From assembly GCA_045565995.1 (NCBI GenBank), contig JBJLEF010000001.1, positions 682,001 to 746,000 of the forward strand: DNA of 64,000 nt. The letters are read 5' to 3'. Positions 1 to 11,300 of this stretch are shown piece after piece (position 1 is the stretch's first letter; every line of letters starts with the position of its first letter). A model generated the notes under the pieces. The model had not been told where the DNA came from. It searched no databases and saw nothing but the letters and a program-made list of their open reading frames with translations. A program made the translations under genes and the position numbers. The DNA is from UBA721 sp002705165 (GTDB lineage: Bacteria; Planctomycetota; Planctomycetia; Pirellulales; Pirellulaceae).

Positions 1-3000
1 CATAAACCGGCAGGTCATCCATTTGATTCAAGGTTTTAAGTCCAATCGCCTCCTCTAACTTCTCGCGATTAAATGTTCCCGGAGCGGTACGGAATTTCAT
101 CTTAAGCATCCACGTTTCCGCGGTGATTGCATGAAAAAACCAACCCAAACTCTTCTTATCAGCGGCGATCTCCACGACAGTGCGGGAACCGTAGTCTGTT
201 TCATTTAGGCTGCTACTAACCTGCTCAATCTTATCGATCGTTTCAGCCAGAATAGATCCCTCCCACTTCACTTCGCCACCATCGCGACCAACGCGGCGTT
301 GTGTATGCCAAGCTCTACCGTCAGTCTTCCAGGGCATCGAAACTTCCTGCCCAATCTCTAAAAGATCCAAATCGTCCTCTTTGATTTGTTCTGCGTGGGG
401 ATCATACACTTCCCGATTTTCATACGGCCCAGCGTCAATGACCGGAATTAAAGCTTCCCCTGTATGGCTGGGTAAATCGGATTTTTTGAGTTGAAGATTT
501 TGTGCATAAGTGGCAAGTGATTCCGGGGTACCCGTCTGAACAATCACTCCACCACCAAAGCCTGCCTCTGGTCCCATGTCGACAACCCAGTCTGCGGTCT
601 TAATCAGATCGAGATTATGTTCAATGACGACAACCGTATTCCCCAAATCCACCAAACGGTGGAGGACATCCAATAATTTGGCAATATCATCGAAGTGAAG
701 CCCCGTCGTCGGCTCATCCAACAAGTACAGAGTCTGACCGGTATCAGGTCGCGACAACTCCGCTGCCAACTTCACCCGCTGAGCTTCACCGCCCGATAGC
801 GTTGGGGCAGGTTGTCCGAGCGCTACGTAATCGAGTCCGACATCACAAAGCATTTGCAAGATTCGGCGAATTTTTGGAATGTTATCAAATAATTCAACCG
901 CTTCTGCGATGGTCATCTCCAAGACGTCCGAAATCGAGCGGCCACGAAATTTAACCGCCAACGTATCTGGATTGTAGCGTTTCCCTTCACACGTTTCACA
1001 CTGAACCCAAACATCTGGCAGGAAGTGCATTTCGATACAGTTTTGTCCATATCCATCACAGGCATCACATCGCCCACCCGGTACATTGAAACTAAATCGT
1101 CGCGCAGTATAGCCACGTAACTTTGCATCAGGAAGTTGGGAAAATAACGTACGTATTAAATCAAACAAACCGGTATAAGTTGCCGGATTCGAACTGGGTG
1201 AATTACCAATTGGATTCTGATCAACGCGGATCACTTTATTGATATATTCAATCCCCACAATTCTATCGTGTGCCCCGGGGATTCCGGATGCGCGATGTAA
1301 CTTCCGAGCTAGTGCGGTGTACAAAATACCGTCAATGAGTGAGCTTTTACCACTACCACTTGGCCCGGTAATTGCTGTGAGTGTCCCTAGAGGAATCTCC
1401 AAATCAACATTCTTCAGGTTGTGGTGGCGGGCTCCAATCACTTTGATTACTTGTTGCTTACCCGACTTCAACTCAACAGGACGGCGATTATCCGGAATCA
1501 CAATCGCTTTAGCTCCGGAGAGGTAGGGACCTGTTAATGAGGCCTTGCGTTTCGATAACTGCTTGGGGGTTCCCTGAGCCACGATGTTTCCACCGTGCTT
1601 GCCCGACCCGGGGCCGAAATCACAAAGGTAATCACTACCTTCGATAATTTCGCGGTCATGCTCCACAACCAACAAGGTATTACCAAGATCTCGCAGTTTA
1701 TAAAGTGCTCGTAGTAATCTTGCATTGTCTCGAGGATGTAACCCGATCGTTGGCTCATCCAACACGTACAATACACCGCACAATCCACTACCAAGCTGAC
1801 TTGCTAAACGAATACGCTGAGCCTCACCATTAGATAACGAAGCACTGGGACGATGCAGCGTTAAATAGTGGAGACCGATTTCGTTGAGAAATTCGAGCCG
1901 TTCACGTACTTCACGCAATAATTCACCAGCGATCGTTTTCTCGCGTCTGGTAAGCTGCCAATCATTAATCATCTGCAGTAAGTCGTCTAGTGCTGTACTA
2001 CAAAGTTGGTCGATGGTAATTCCAGCAAGTTTGTAAGCCGCCGCGTCTTCGCGCAACCGGCTACCTCCACAGGTGGAACATTCCACCTCGTCCACAAGAT
2101 GTTCCAGCTTTGTTCTTAGTGAAGGAGAGACGCGAGATGCCTCGGCTAAGGCCGGATAAAGGCCTTTAAACTGGAACTTAAAACGCGGGCCGGCGGTTTT
2201 ACTTCTGCCGGGCAAATGCACTTCAAACCACTGTTCGTCCGCACCATGTAGTATTTTCCTACGAGTCGCGGCCGGCAAGTCAACAAAACGAAGTTCCGCG
2301 TTAATCTGCAGGCCCTCAAGCAGAGCTTCCATCATCGCTCGAGCCATCTCATTGGACAGTTCGGGCCACAGTGCAATGGCACCATCGAGTAACGTGGCAT
2401 GGGTATCATTCAGTAAAGCAGCCGGATTAGCCCCTCGTTGTGTACCTAACCCTTCACACGAACCACACCATCCTAATTGACTGTTGAATGAGAAGTGATG
2501 AGGTGTCAGTTGCTCAAAGGATCGGCCACATTCTTCACAAGCTAAATGCTGACTGTGTTTCCGCACCAGCCATTGCGATTCTTCCATCTTCTTCTGGGCG
2601 TAGGCAACGTTAAGTACTCCTTTACCAATCTGTAAAGCGGACTCCACACTTTCGGCAATACGACTGCGATCCTTATCTCGCACTGTGATTCGGTCGACTA
2701 CCACTTCGATGGTATGTGAAACCCTACGATCCAGTTCCGGCATTTCCTCCAGCGAATACGTGGTCCCATCAACTCTTACTCGAATAAATCCGCTCGCCCG
2801 GATCTCGTCCCAGAGTGCCGTATATTGCTGCCCCGTATCGCATTCCACAGGGGCCAGTAAGTAAAGACGGGTATTTTCATCTTCCGACAATATCTTATCC
2901 ACAATCTGATCGGAAGTCTGAGTCCCGACGGAGACATCACAATCAGGACAGTGAGGTATTCCCATTCGAGCCATCAAAATACGCAGATAGTCATAAATCT

Positions 3001-6000
3001 CCGTGACAGTACCTACGGTACTTCGAGGAGTGTGCCCCAGATTCTTTTGTTCAATCGCGACAGCCGGAGACAAGCCATCAATGTGATCTAATCTTGGTTT
3101 CTGAGTCTGACCAATAAACTGACGGGCGTAGGAGCTTAAACTCTCCACGTAACGCCGCTGACCTTCTGCATAAATGGTATCCATTGCAAGTGACGTCTTG
3201 CCACTACCGGAAGGCCCTGAGAAAACCGTCATCTTATTGCGACTAATGTCTGCGTCGACCAACTTAAGATTATGCTGCCTTGCACCTCGCACTCGGATAC
3301 TGGTTATTTCCTCAGCAACTTCACGATCTTCTTCCGCTAGGATTTGATCATTTGGTAACTTATGTAATGTTCGGTACAGCGCCACTCCTGTTTCAGAGGC
3401 TTTGCAAGCTGCGATATCTTCCGGAGTACCAGCCAGCACTAACTGACCACCGCCTTCTCCACCATCAGGCCCAAGGTCAATCACCCAGTCCGCGGTCTTA
3501 ATGACATCCATATTGTGCTCGACCACAACAACTGTATTACCACATTCCACAAAGCCATGAAGCACTTTGAGCAGTAATTCAATATCTGCAAAGTGAAGCC
3601 CGGTAGTCGGTTCATCGAGGATGTAAATCGTATTGCCCGTACTCTTGCGAACTAATTCCCTAGCCAACTTGATGCGTTGAGCCTCTCCACCGGATAGCGT
3701 GGGAGAGGCCTGTCCTAGTTTGAGATATTCAAGCCCGACATCGGCAAGTGTTTTCAGCTTGTCATAAATTTTCGGGATATTCTCAAACAGCCCTAATGCC
3801 TGCCGAACATCCAGTTGAAGGACATCTGAAATAGAGTGTTCCTTAAACTTAATTTGCAATGTTTCCCGATTGAAACGTTTTCCTTCGCAGACAGTGCACT
3901 GGACCCAGATGTCAGCCAGAAAGTCCATCTCCAGTTTGTTTTTCCCATTTCCTTCACAAGCTTCACAACGGCCACCTTTGACATTAAAGCTAAAACGGCC
4001 CGGTTTGTAACCACGTCGTTTTGCATCAGGAAGCTGAACAAACAGTTTCCGAATGTCATCAAAGACTTTGATATAAGTCACGGGATTTGACCGTGGTGTA
4101 CGACCGATAGGAGACTGGTCAATCGCGATCATCTTATCGAGATGTTCCGTGCCCAATATATCTTTATGGACACCAGGTATCGATTCAGCACGATTGAGTT
4201 CGCGTCTCAGACCGTCTGCCAGAATATCGTTAATCAGCGAACTTTTACCCGAACCAGAAACCCCTGTTACACAGATAAAGTTTGAAAGTGGAATTTCTAC
4301 ATCTATATTTTTGAGGTTATTATGTCGAGCCCCAAGAATTCTTAGTGTTTGAGATGTCTGGGGACGACGGGTTTCAGGCGTGACAATTTCACGTGTGCCG
4401 GCCAGAAACTGACCGGTAACACTACGCTCCTGACTTCGAATATCCTCGAGTTTCCCTCGAGCCACTATCTCGCCGCCTTCGACTCCGGCACCCGGCCCAA
4501 AATCAACGATGTAATCTGCCGCTCGCATGGTGTCCTCGTCATGCTCCACGACAACGACCGTATTTCCAACGTCTCGTAATTTGAGAAGCGTGTTAATTAG
4601 TCGATCATTGTCACGAGCGTGCAAACCGATTGACGGTTCGTCGAGGATGTAGGTGACACCAACAAGCCCCGAACCAATCTGTGCTGCCAGACGAATTCTT
4701 TGAGCTTCACCGCCGGACAGAGTAGGGGCCGTACGATCTAACGTGAGGTAACCCAGGCCAACATTAAGTAAAAAGCCCAGTCGAGCTCTGATCTCCTTAA
4801 GAGCATCTTCTGCCACTAGTGCAGAGTTCTTATCAAGTTTCAGGTCTGAAAAGAACTCCACCGCCTGATTGACACTCAAGTGACAAACTTCAGGCAGCGA
4901 AAGCTCCGGATTATTGGCAAACCGCACATGCCGGGAATGCATCCGCATATTTCTGGCCTGATCCACCAAACGCTGCCCGTCACATTGTGGGCAATGAATC
5001 GTATTCATATAACGTTCAAGTTTCCGCTGATGAGGCTTACTGCGACTGGAAGCGTACTTTTCCTGATACTCGGGAATAATCCCTTCATACGTTCCACCGT
5101 ACTTTAGAGGCGAACGTCCTCCACGCCAGGTGTACGTGATATGAAGTTCACCTGTCCCCCACAACAAGGCATCTCTGGCTTCCTGGCAAAGATCCTGCCA
5201 GGAAGTGTCCAGCATGTAACCTTCTTCCCAGTCATTCTTGCGTTCGAGAGTTGCCGCAACACCTCGATAAATATGCCTTCTCCAACGCCCCATTTTCTTC
5301 TGGTTGCCGATGACTTCGATCGCGCCACCCATAAATGTCTTTTCGGGATTCGGCACTAAGAGATCAGGGTCAAAAGAGAACATCTTACCGAGACCATTAC
5401 AGCCCGGACACATTCCCTGAGGACTATTAAAGCTAAACAGTTGGGGCGATGGTGCCGCGAAGCTGATCTGACAATCGGTACAGGCATAGTCACTCGAATA
5501 AACTTTATCCTTCGCATTCTTACCAACCGAGGTAACGATCAACGATCCGTCCCCGATTTTCAAGGCCTGCTCCACAGCCTCGCCAAGCCGAGGCCGTATT
5601 TTATCAGCCAGTTTTAGACGATCTATCACCACTTCAATGTTGTGGCGATAGTTACGTTGCAACGCAGGTGGGTTCGTAAGCTCACAAATTTGGCCGTCGA
5701 CACGAGCTCTAATGAAGCCTTGCTTCAGCAGATCTTCAAACAGGTCACGATATTCGCCTTTCTGTCCGCGAATAATCGGAGCAAGGACGGTAATCACTGT
5801 CCCTTTTTTTATCTGAATAATGTGCGAAATGATTTGTTCACGAGTCTGTGCCGTAATGGGATTACCGCAATGAGGACAATAACCTTTGGCGACTCGAGCG
5901 TAGAGGACTCGTAGGAAGTCATAAACTTCTGTAATGGTCCCAACCGTGCTACGAGGGTTTCGGCCCGCTGTCTTTTGAGAAATCGAAATGGAAGGGCTGA

Positions 6001-6241
6001 GCCCAGAAATATGTTCCACATCCGGTTTTGGCATCTGGCCGAGAAACTGACGTGCAAAACTGGAAAGGCTTTCCACATATCTTCTTTGGCCTTCCGCAAA
6101 CAAAGTGTCGAACGCAAGTGAACTTTTTCCACTTCCGCTGACACCTGTCAAACAGATCAGTTGATTACGTGGCAAAACAACATCAACCTCCTGAAGGTTG
6201 TGCTCACGGGCTCCTTGAATCGTAATATCTGATGCCTGCAT
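1..6241 (-). CDS. uvrA: Excinuclease ABC subunit A, tandem (double-length) UvrA, 3' end outside window
   Basis: UvrA is the damage-recognition ATPase of nucleotide excision repair. This ORF starts at ATG 6241 and stays open to the left edge, giving at least 2080 residues against about 950 for an ordinary UvrA. It holds two complete UvrA units, residues about 1-960 and 980-1900, with four Walker A motifs: GVSGSGKS at 33-40, the same near 660, GPSGSGKT near 1006, and GPSGSGKS near 1626. Both units keep their Cys-x2-Cys zinc pairs. Three ABC signatures read LSGGEAQR, while the first signature of unit two reads LSNGEAQR. After unit two comes a tail of at least 170 residues that I cannot assign. 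Double-length UvrA is known from Chlamydiae and planctomycetes. The gene is divergent from the decarboxylase gene at 6533. Identification is certain; the C-terminus is not seen. Confidence 0.96.
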   Translation of the reverse strand, partial: MQASDITIQGAREHNLQEVDVVLPRNQLICLTGVSGSGKSSLAFDTLFAEGQRRYVESLSSFARQFLGQMPKPDVEHISGLSPSISISQKTAGRNPRSTVGTITEVYDFLRVLYARVAKGYCPHCGNPITAQTREQIISHIIQIKKGTVITVLAPIIRGQKGEYRDLFEDLLKQGFIRARVDGQICELTNPPALQRNYRHNIEVVIDRLKLADKIRPRLGEAVEQALKIGDGSLIVTSVGKNAKDKVYSSDYACTDCQISFAAPSPQLFSFNSPQGMCPGCNGLGKMFSFDPDLLVPNPEKTFMGGAIEVIGNQKKMGRWRRHIYRGVAATLERKNDWEEGYMLDTSWQDLCQEARDALLWGTGELHITYTWRGGRSPLKYGGTYEGIIPEYQEKYASSRSKPHQRKLERYMNTIHCPQCDGQRLVDQARNMRMHSRHVRFANNPELSLPEVCHLSVNQAVEFFSDLKLDKNSALVAEDALKEIRARLGFLLNVGLGYLTLDRTAPTLSGGEAQRIRLAAQIGSGLVGVTYILDEPSIGLHARDNDRLINTLLKLRDVGNTVVVVEHDEDTMRAADYIVDFGPGAGVEGGEIVARGKLEDIRSQERSVTGQFLAGTREIVTPETRRPQTSQTLRILGARHNNLKNIDVEIPLSNFICVTGVSGSGKSSLINDILADGLRRELNRAESIPGVHKDILGTEHLDKMIAIDQSPIGRTPRSNPVTYIKVFDDIRKLFVQLPDAKRRGYKPGRFSFNVKGGRCEACEGNGKNKLEMDFLADIWVQCTVCEGKRFNRETLQIKFKEHSISDVLQLDVRQALGLFENIPKIYDKLKTLADVGLEYLKLGQASPTLSGGEAQRIKLARELVRKSTGNTIYILDEPTTGLHFADIELLLKVLHGFVECGNTVVVVEHNMDVIKTADWVIDLGPDGGEGGGQLVLAGTPEDIAACKASETGVALYRTLHKLPNDQILAEEDREVAEEITSIRVRGARQHNLKLVDADISRNKMTVFSGPSGSGKTSLAMDTIYAEGQRRYVESLSSYARQFIGQTQKPRLDHIDGLSPAVAIEQKNLGHTPRSTVGTVTEIYDYLRILMARMGIPHCPDCDVSVGTQTSDQIVDKILSEDENTRLYLLAPVECDTGQQYTALWDEIRASGFIRVRVDGTTYSLEEMPELDRRVSHTIEVVVDRITVRDKDRSRIAESVESALQIGKGVLNVAYAQKKMEESQWLVRKHSQHLACEECGRSFEQLTPHHFSFNSQLGWCGSCEGLGTQRGANPAALLNDTHATLLDGAIALWPELSNEMARAMMEALLEGLQINAELRFVDLPAATRRKILHGADEQWFEVHLPGRSKTAGPRFKFQFKGLYPALAEASRVSPSLRTKLEHLVDEVECSTCGGSRLREDAAAYKLAGITIDQLCSTALDDLLQMINDWQLTRREKTIAGELLREVRERLEFLNEIGLHYLTLHRPSASLSNGEAQRIRLASQLGSGLCGVLYVLDEPTIGLHPRDNARLLRALYKLRDLGNTLLVVEHDREIIEGSDYLCDFGPGSGKHGGNIVAQGTPKQLSKRKASLTGPYLSGAKAIVIPDNRRPVELKSGKQQVIKVIGARHHNLKNVDLEIPLGTLTAITGPSGSGKSSLIDGILYTALARKLHRASGIPGAHDRIVGIEYINKVIRVDQNPIGNSPSSNPATYTGLFDLIRTLFSQLPDAKLRGYTARRFSFNVPGGRCDACDGYGQNCIEMHFLPDVWVQCETCEGKRYNPDTLAVKFRGRSISDVLEMTIAEAVELFDNIPKIRRILQMLCDVGLDYVALGQPAPTLSGGEAQRVKLAAELSRPDTGQTLYLLDEPTTGLHFDDIAKLLDVLHRLVDLGNTVVVIEHNLDLIKTADWVVDMGPEAGFGGGVIVQTGTPESLATYAQNLQLKKSDLPSHTGEALIPVIDAGPYENREVYDPHAEQIKEDDLDLLEIGQEVSMPWKTDGRAWHTQRRVGRDGGEVKWEGSILAETIDKIEQVSSSLNETDYGSRTVVEIAADKKSLGWFFHAITAETWMLKMKFRTAPGTFNREKLEEAIGLKTLNQMDDLPVY

Positions 6242-6520
6242 AATCCTCTGTCATCTCTCGATAACCGGCAACAAATCTAAAGTCCGTTCGCTGTTGCCAA
6301 GCCTGCATCTTAAACTTTTTGGCCGAGATTCGGGAGTATGGGTCACAGGCCAAGTTATGTTCTCTGCCTAATTTTTTATTCAGCCAAACATTGAAAATCT
6401 CGAAGTAGGTCAACAACGCCGATGGCAACGGCGTAAGATGTTGGCAGGGGCGACAATACCTTGAGTTGCCAGCCAGTAGGCCATGAGTTGACTTTGGAGC
6501 TGTTGGATGGGCATAGAAAC

Positions 6521-6527
6521 AAGGAGG
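6521..6527 (+). promoter_or_regulatory. Strong Shine-Dalgarno deciding the start at 6533
   Basis: AAGGAGG is the full anti-16S complement and lies five bases before ATG 6533. It favours this start over the longer in-frame opening at 6461. Confidence 0.8.
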
Positions 6528-6532
6528 TAGCG

Positions 6533-8224
6533 ATGTTTTCTTCATCAACCGTTGTTAAGGATTATCAATCTATAAGTTGTCCGGCCACGCCTAGGAGTAT
6601 TGGGAAATACCTGATTGAGCGTCTGCAGGACTATGGAATTGCTGACATCTTTGGGATTCCTGGCGACTACGTATTGTCTTTTTACAGTCTGCTGGAAAAA
6701 AGCGACATCAACGTGATTGGTTGCACGCGTGAGGATAATGCGGGATTTGCTGCAGATGCCTACGCGCGAGTCAATGGAATGGGCGCAGTCTGTGTTACTT
6801 ATTGTGTCGGAGGCCTAAGTGTCTGCAATTCGATTGCGGGCGCCTTTGCTGAAAAGTCTCCTGTTGTTTTGCTAACTGGCTCTCCGGGATACCAGGAACG
6901 GCTCAACAACCCGCTATTACATCACAAGGTTCGAGACTTTCGGACTCAAGTCGATGTCTTTGACAAACTTTGCATCACCGGAACTGAATTGTCCGATCCG
7001 GCAACCGCATTTCAAGAAATCGATCGGGTATTAGAAATGGCTTACCGCTATAAACGCCCGGTGTATATCGACATTCCACGAGACATGGTGACCGTCGTAC
7101 CTCACACAACCCACGGTCATATTTTCCCGCCGCCTGCAACAGACGAGCGAGCGTTGCAGGAGGCTTGCAACGAAATCACGGCGTTGTTGAATCATACCGA
7201 GAAGCCGGTTATCGTTGCCGGCGTTGAGATTCATCGTTTTGACTTACAAGATGCTCTCATTCATTTCGCCGAGAAAAACAATATCCCCATCGCATCGACA
7301 CTTCTCGGAAAAAGTGTCGTGCGGGAAAACCACCCACTTTATATCGGACTTTATGAAGGAGCGATTGGCCGCGAGGAAGTGACTGAGTATGTAGAGTCGA
7401 GTGACTGCATCCTCATGTTGGGAACCTTCATGACAGATCTAAATCTAGGTATCTATACGGCTAATCTTGATCCTCGAAAATGCGTCTATGCAACCAGCGA
7501 AACACTCAAAATCCACCATCATCATTACAAAGATGTGCCACTGGATGAATTGATCCCGGAGCTAATTCTCCGAAACATCAAGGACTCTCGTCGCTTCATC
7601 GACCCAACGGTTCGCGAGCCGATATCACAGTATGTAATTGACTACACCGCGCGAATCAGTATCCGTCGGATGATCGATCGTCTCAATCAATCTCTGGACG
7701 ATAAAACAATCGTGATCGCCGACATTGGTGACTCACTATTTGCTTCAACGCGTTTACAAACTCAGGGGCGGACAGAGTTCTTAAGCCCGGCTTACTACAC
7801 CTCGATGGGGTTCAGCATACCTGCCACCCTAGGAGCTCAGACAGCCATGCCGGATCATCGTGTGATTACGATTTGTGGGGATGGCGCATTTCAAATGACC
7901 TGTTTGGAACTGTCGACGATTGTACGGCGAGGTCTTAATCCAATTATTATCGTCCTAGACAACGGTGGTTACGGCACAGAGCGAGCGCTTCATCCCGGCG
8001 ACTGGGGCTATAACGAAATCCATCGCTGGTCTTATGGAGAATTAACTCGTGTGATAGGGGGTGGAATCTCGCATCGAATCCATACAGAGGAAGATTTCGA
8101 TAAGGCGTTGAAAGCAGCATTGGCGGACACTACCAATATGCACCTGATACACGTGGAACTTGATCGGCGAGATGCTAGTGAAACTTTAACTCGGCTCGCA
8201 GATAAGATGAGCTCAAGAGTATAA
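6533..8224 (+). CDS. Thiamine-diphosphate-dependent 2-keto acid decarboxylase (pyruvate/indolepyruvate decarboxylase family)
   Basis: This 563-residue protein belongs to the ThDP enzyme family that decarboxylates 2-keto acids such as pyruvate or indolepyruvate to aldehydes. The N-terminal part carries the catalytic Glu context (TREDNAGFAADAYAR) and the paired His of the pyruvate-decarboxylase subfamily (NNPLLHHKVRDF). The C-terminal ThDP/Mg site runs from GDGAFQMT to LDNGGYGTER. The start is set at ATG 6533 because a perfect AAGGAGG lies at 6521-6527, five bases upstream. A longer frame from 6461 lacks such a site. The gene converges on dnaE with a gap of about 100 bp. Family is clear; substrate (pyruvate, indolepyruvate, phenylpyruvate or branched-chain keto acid) cannot be told from motifs. 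Confidence 0.9.
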   Translation: MFSSSTVVKDYQSISCPATPRSIGKYLIERLQDYGIADIFGIPGDYVLSFYSLLEKSDINVIGCTREDNAGFAADAYARVNGMGAVCVTYCVGGLSVCNSIAGAFAEKSPVVLLTGSPGYQERLNNPLLHHKVRDFRTQVDVFDKLCITGTELSDPATAFQEIDRVLEMAYRYKRPVYIDIPRDMVTVVPHTTHGHIFPPPATDERALQEACNEITALLNHTEKPVIVAGVEIHRFDLQDALIHFAEKNNIPIASTLLGKSVVRENHPLYIGLYEGAIGREEVTEYVESSDCILMLGTFMTDLNLGIYTANLDPRKCVYATSETLKIHHHHYKDVPLDELIPELILRNIKDSRRFIDPTVREPISQYVIDYTARISIRRMIDRLNQSLDDKTIVIADIGDSLFASTRLQTQGRTEFLSPAYYTSMGFSIPATLGAQTAMPDHRVITICGDGAFQMTCLELSTIVRRGLNPIIIVLDNGGYGTERALHPGDWGYNEIHRWSYGELTRVIGGGISHRIHTEEDFDKALKAALADTTNMHLIHVELDRRDASETLTRLADKMSSRV

Positions 8225-8327
8225 AGGCCGGGAAGACGGGATAGCCCGCGAATAACAGGCTTGCCCCACTCTGTTTTCGTTGATACCCAGTAGATCATGG
8301 ATAGCTGATCAGCAAACTTCTCACCTC

Positions 8328-11300
8328 TTAACGCGCGTAACTCGGCCGATTCTGGACTTTGGGTGGACTGGTAATCATTTGGATATGACCTCCACCTAGA
8401 AGGTCATCGATCCGATTACGAAGTTCATTATTGATCTCCACACCCTGAGACTGAGAATCAAGGGTCACCGCCGTACCATCCGACAACTCAATCAATAACT
8501 GAAGCTTACGACGACCTGGATAAGCCCGGGTTACCTCACGTAGCTTGGGAATCATCTGCAGACCATGGGTGGATTCCTGAATACGGACTATCATACCGGT
8601 CGTGTAACGATCTTCAATCTGAGATAAAGGAACAAGCTCATTGATGATAATATTACATTCATCACCTCCTCCTCGACGATCGACCACCCCTTTAACAATC
8701 ACAATGTCATCCGGCACAATCAAATGCCCAAATTCTGCATACTGTCGGGGCCACATGATACAACGCACGGAACCATCAACATCTTCCAAGTCGAAATTCG
8801 CATATTTGGAAGGCTGTCCTGGTTTTGGATTTCTGGTATGGGCTTCCTTAACGCTCGAAATCATACCCCCAAGGATCACTTGACCACGATCCGGAATATC
8901 AATCAGTTTTGTCGTAGTATGTGATGTGAACTGTTTGAGCTTTACCATATGTTCATCGAGTGGATGAGCTGTCAGGTAATAACCAAGCACCTCTTTCTCC
9001 ATCATCAATTTTTCACGCTCGGGAGATTCAGCAATTTGTGGCAAGTCAGCGGTTGGGCTCACCTCCGACTGATCTTCCGACTCTTCAAATGCGCCGAACA
9101 AGTTTTGCTGACCACTGCGATTGTCAGCCTGCATTGCTTGACCTGCCTGAATGGCTCGTTCCAAAACTTCCATCAACTGACGACGATTGGCACCAAAGCC
9201 ATCCATCGCTCCGGCTTTAATCAGGTTTTCAAGAGAACTGCGATTGCAAACCGAGGTCTCCACACGTTCGCAAAGTTCAAAAATATCCTTAAATGGACCC
9301 TCGGCTTCACGTGCTCTAACCAACGCCTCTGCCGCCGCACCGCCACACCCCTTAACAGCGGACATACCAAAGTAGATTTTGCCATCACCGACTGTAAATT
9401 CAACGCCCGACGTATTTACACCGGGAGGTACCAGTTCAATCTCCATCCGCTCACAGTCCTCAATGTGTTCAATCAAGGAATCTTTTCGCATAAAGTTACG
9501 CCCTGGAATATCTCCTGTGAGCAGTGCCGCCATATATTCGATACTGTAATGGGCCTTGAGATAAGCGGTTTGATAAGCGATTAATGCATAGGCAGTTGAA
9601 TGGCTCTTATTAAAACCATAACCCGCAAACTTAACGATCATATTCCAGAAGTTCTCAGCTTCTCTTTGAGGAAGACCTTTTTCAACAGCTCCCCGGAAGA
9701 AATCGTCTCGATTGGATTGAATGATCGATTCTTTCTTCTTGCTAATCGCTTTAATACAGGTATAGGCACTGGCCAACTCAATGCCACCAAGCCGGTTCAG
9801 AATTCTCATCACCTGTTCCTGGTATACCATCACTCCGTTTGTTTCCTCCAGAATTTCTTTAAGGACTGGATGAGCATATTGAGCTTCTTTTTGACCGTGC
9901 TTCACCGCGATATAGTCATCGACCATCCCACCTTCAAGTGGGCCCGGGCGATACAAAGCGTTAGTCGCAACAATATCGAGGAAATGATCGGGTTTCATTC
10001 GCTGTAACAAATCACGGATCCCACCCGATTCAAGCTGGAACACACCTTTCGTCTCACCACGACACAGCAAAGCAAAAGTGGCCTGATCATCGAGAGGAAA
10101 TTTGAGCGGATCAACGCGTTTGCCTGTGGTTTGCTCGATCAGATCAACCGCAATTCTTAAAATCGTCAGATTCTTCAGGCCCAGGAAATCCATCTTGAGA
10201 AGGCCGGCATCTTCCACATCATTCATCGACCACTGAGTAATAACATCTTCTTTACCGGTTACGCGGCAGAGTGGCACGTATTCCGTCAATGGTTCGTCGG
10301 CGATCACAACCGCTGCAGCGTGAGTCCCCACATTCCTGGCCAATCCTTCAATTCGCTGGGCCAAGTCGAGCATCTCCCGGATCTCAGGATCAGACTCATA
10401 AACCATTTTCATTTCAGCACTCTTTTGAAGTGCCGCACTGATTGTGATCTTCAACTCCTCCGGAACCATCGCCGTAATCTGGTTTACACGATGGAGTGGA
10501 ATCCCCAACGTTCGACCGACATCTTTGATCGCGGCTTTACATGCCAGCGTCCCAAAAGTGCCAATCTGAGCAACGTTGGCCTCACCATACTCATCTTTTA
10601 CATACTGAATCACCTCACCCCGGCGATCCTTACAAAAGTCGATATCAATATCAGGGGCTTCCAAACGATTCTCGTCAAGAAAACGTTCAAAGAGCAGGTC
10701 ATACTTAAGCGGGCAAACATGGCTGAGATACAATGCAAAGCAAACAATCGCTCCAACACCACTTCCACGCGCTGTTGCCGGAATTCCCCGGTCACGAGCA
10801 ACAACAACGAAGTCCCAACAAATAAGGAAATAGTCGTCAAAACCAAGTTTCTCGATGACACTCAGTTCACGGTCAAGACGTTTTTGAACGATTTCAGCCA
10901 GAACCCCGTCCTGACTGACCATCTCCGAATCACCTTCATAACGTGCTCGCAAACCTTCTTCACAAAGTTCACGTAGATACTCAGGGCTGCTCCGCTCAGG
11001 AGGCAACTTAAATGAAGGGAAGTAACGCTTCCCTAACTCCAGGTCGATATCAACGGCATCGGCGATTTCCTGAGTTCGGGAAACTGCATCCTCCATCCCC
11101 GGAAAAGCCTCGTACATCTCCTCAGCACTTTTCAGATAGTACTCGTTGCCATCCATTTTCATGCGGGAAGTGTCCGTACGAAACCTTCCGGTATTGATAC
11201 AGAGCATCACATCCTGAGCTTCTGCATCCTCAGCATCAACATAATGACAATCACTCGTGGCCACGACCGGAGTTCCTAATTTTTTAGCCACTGCGACCGC

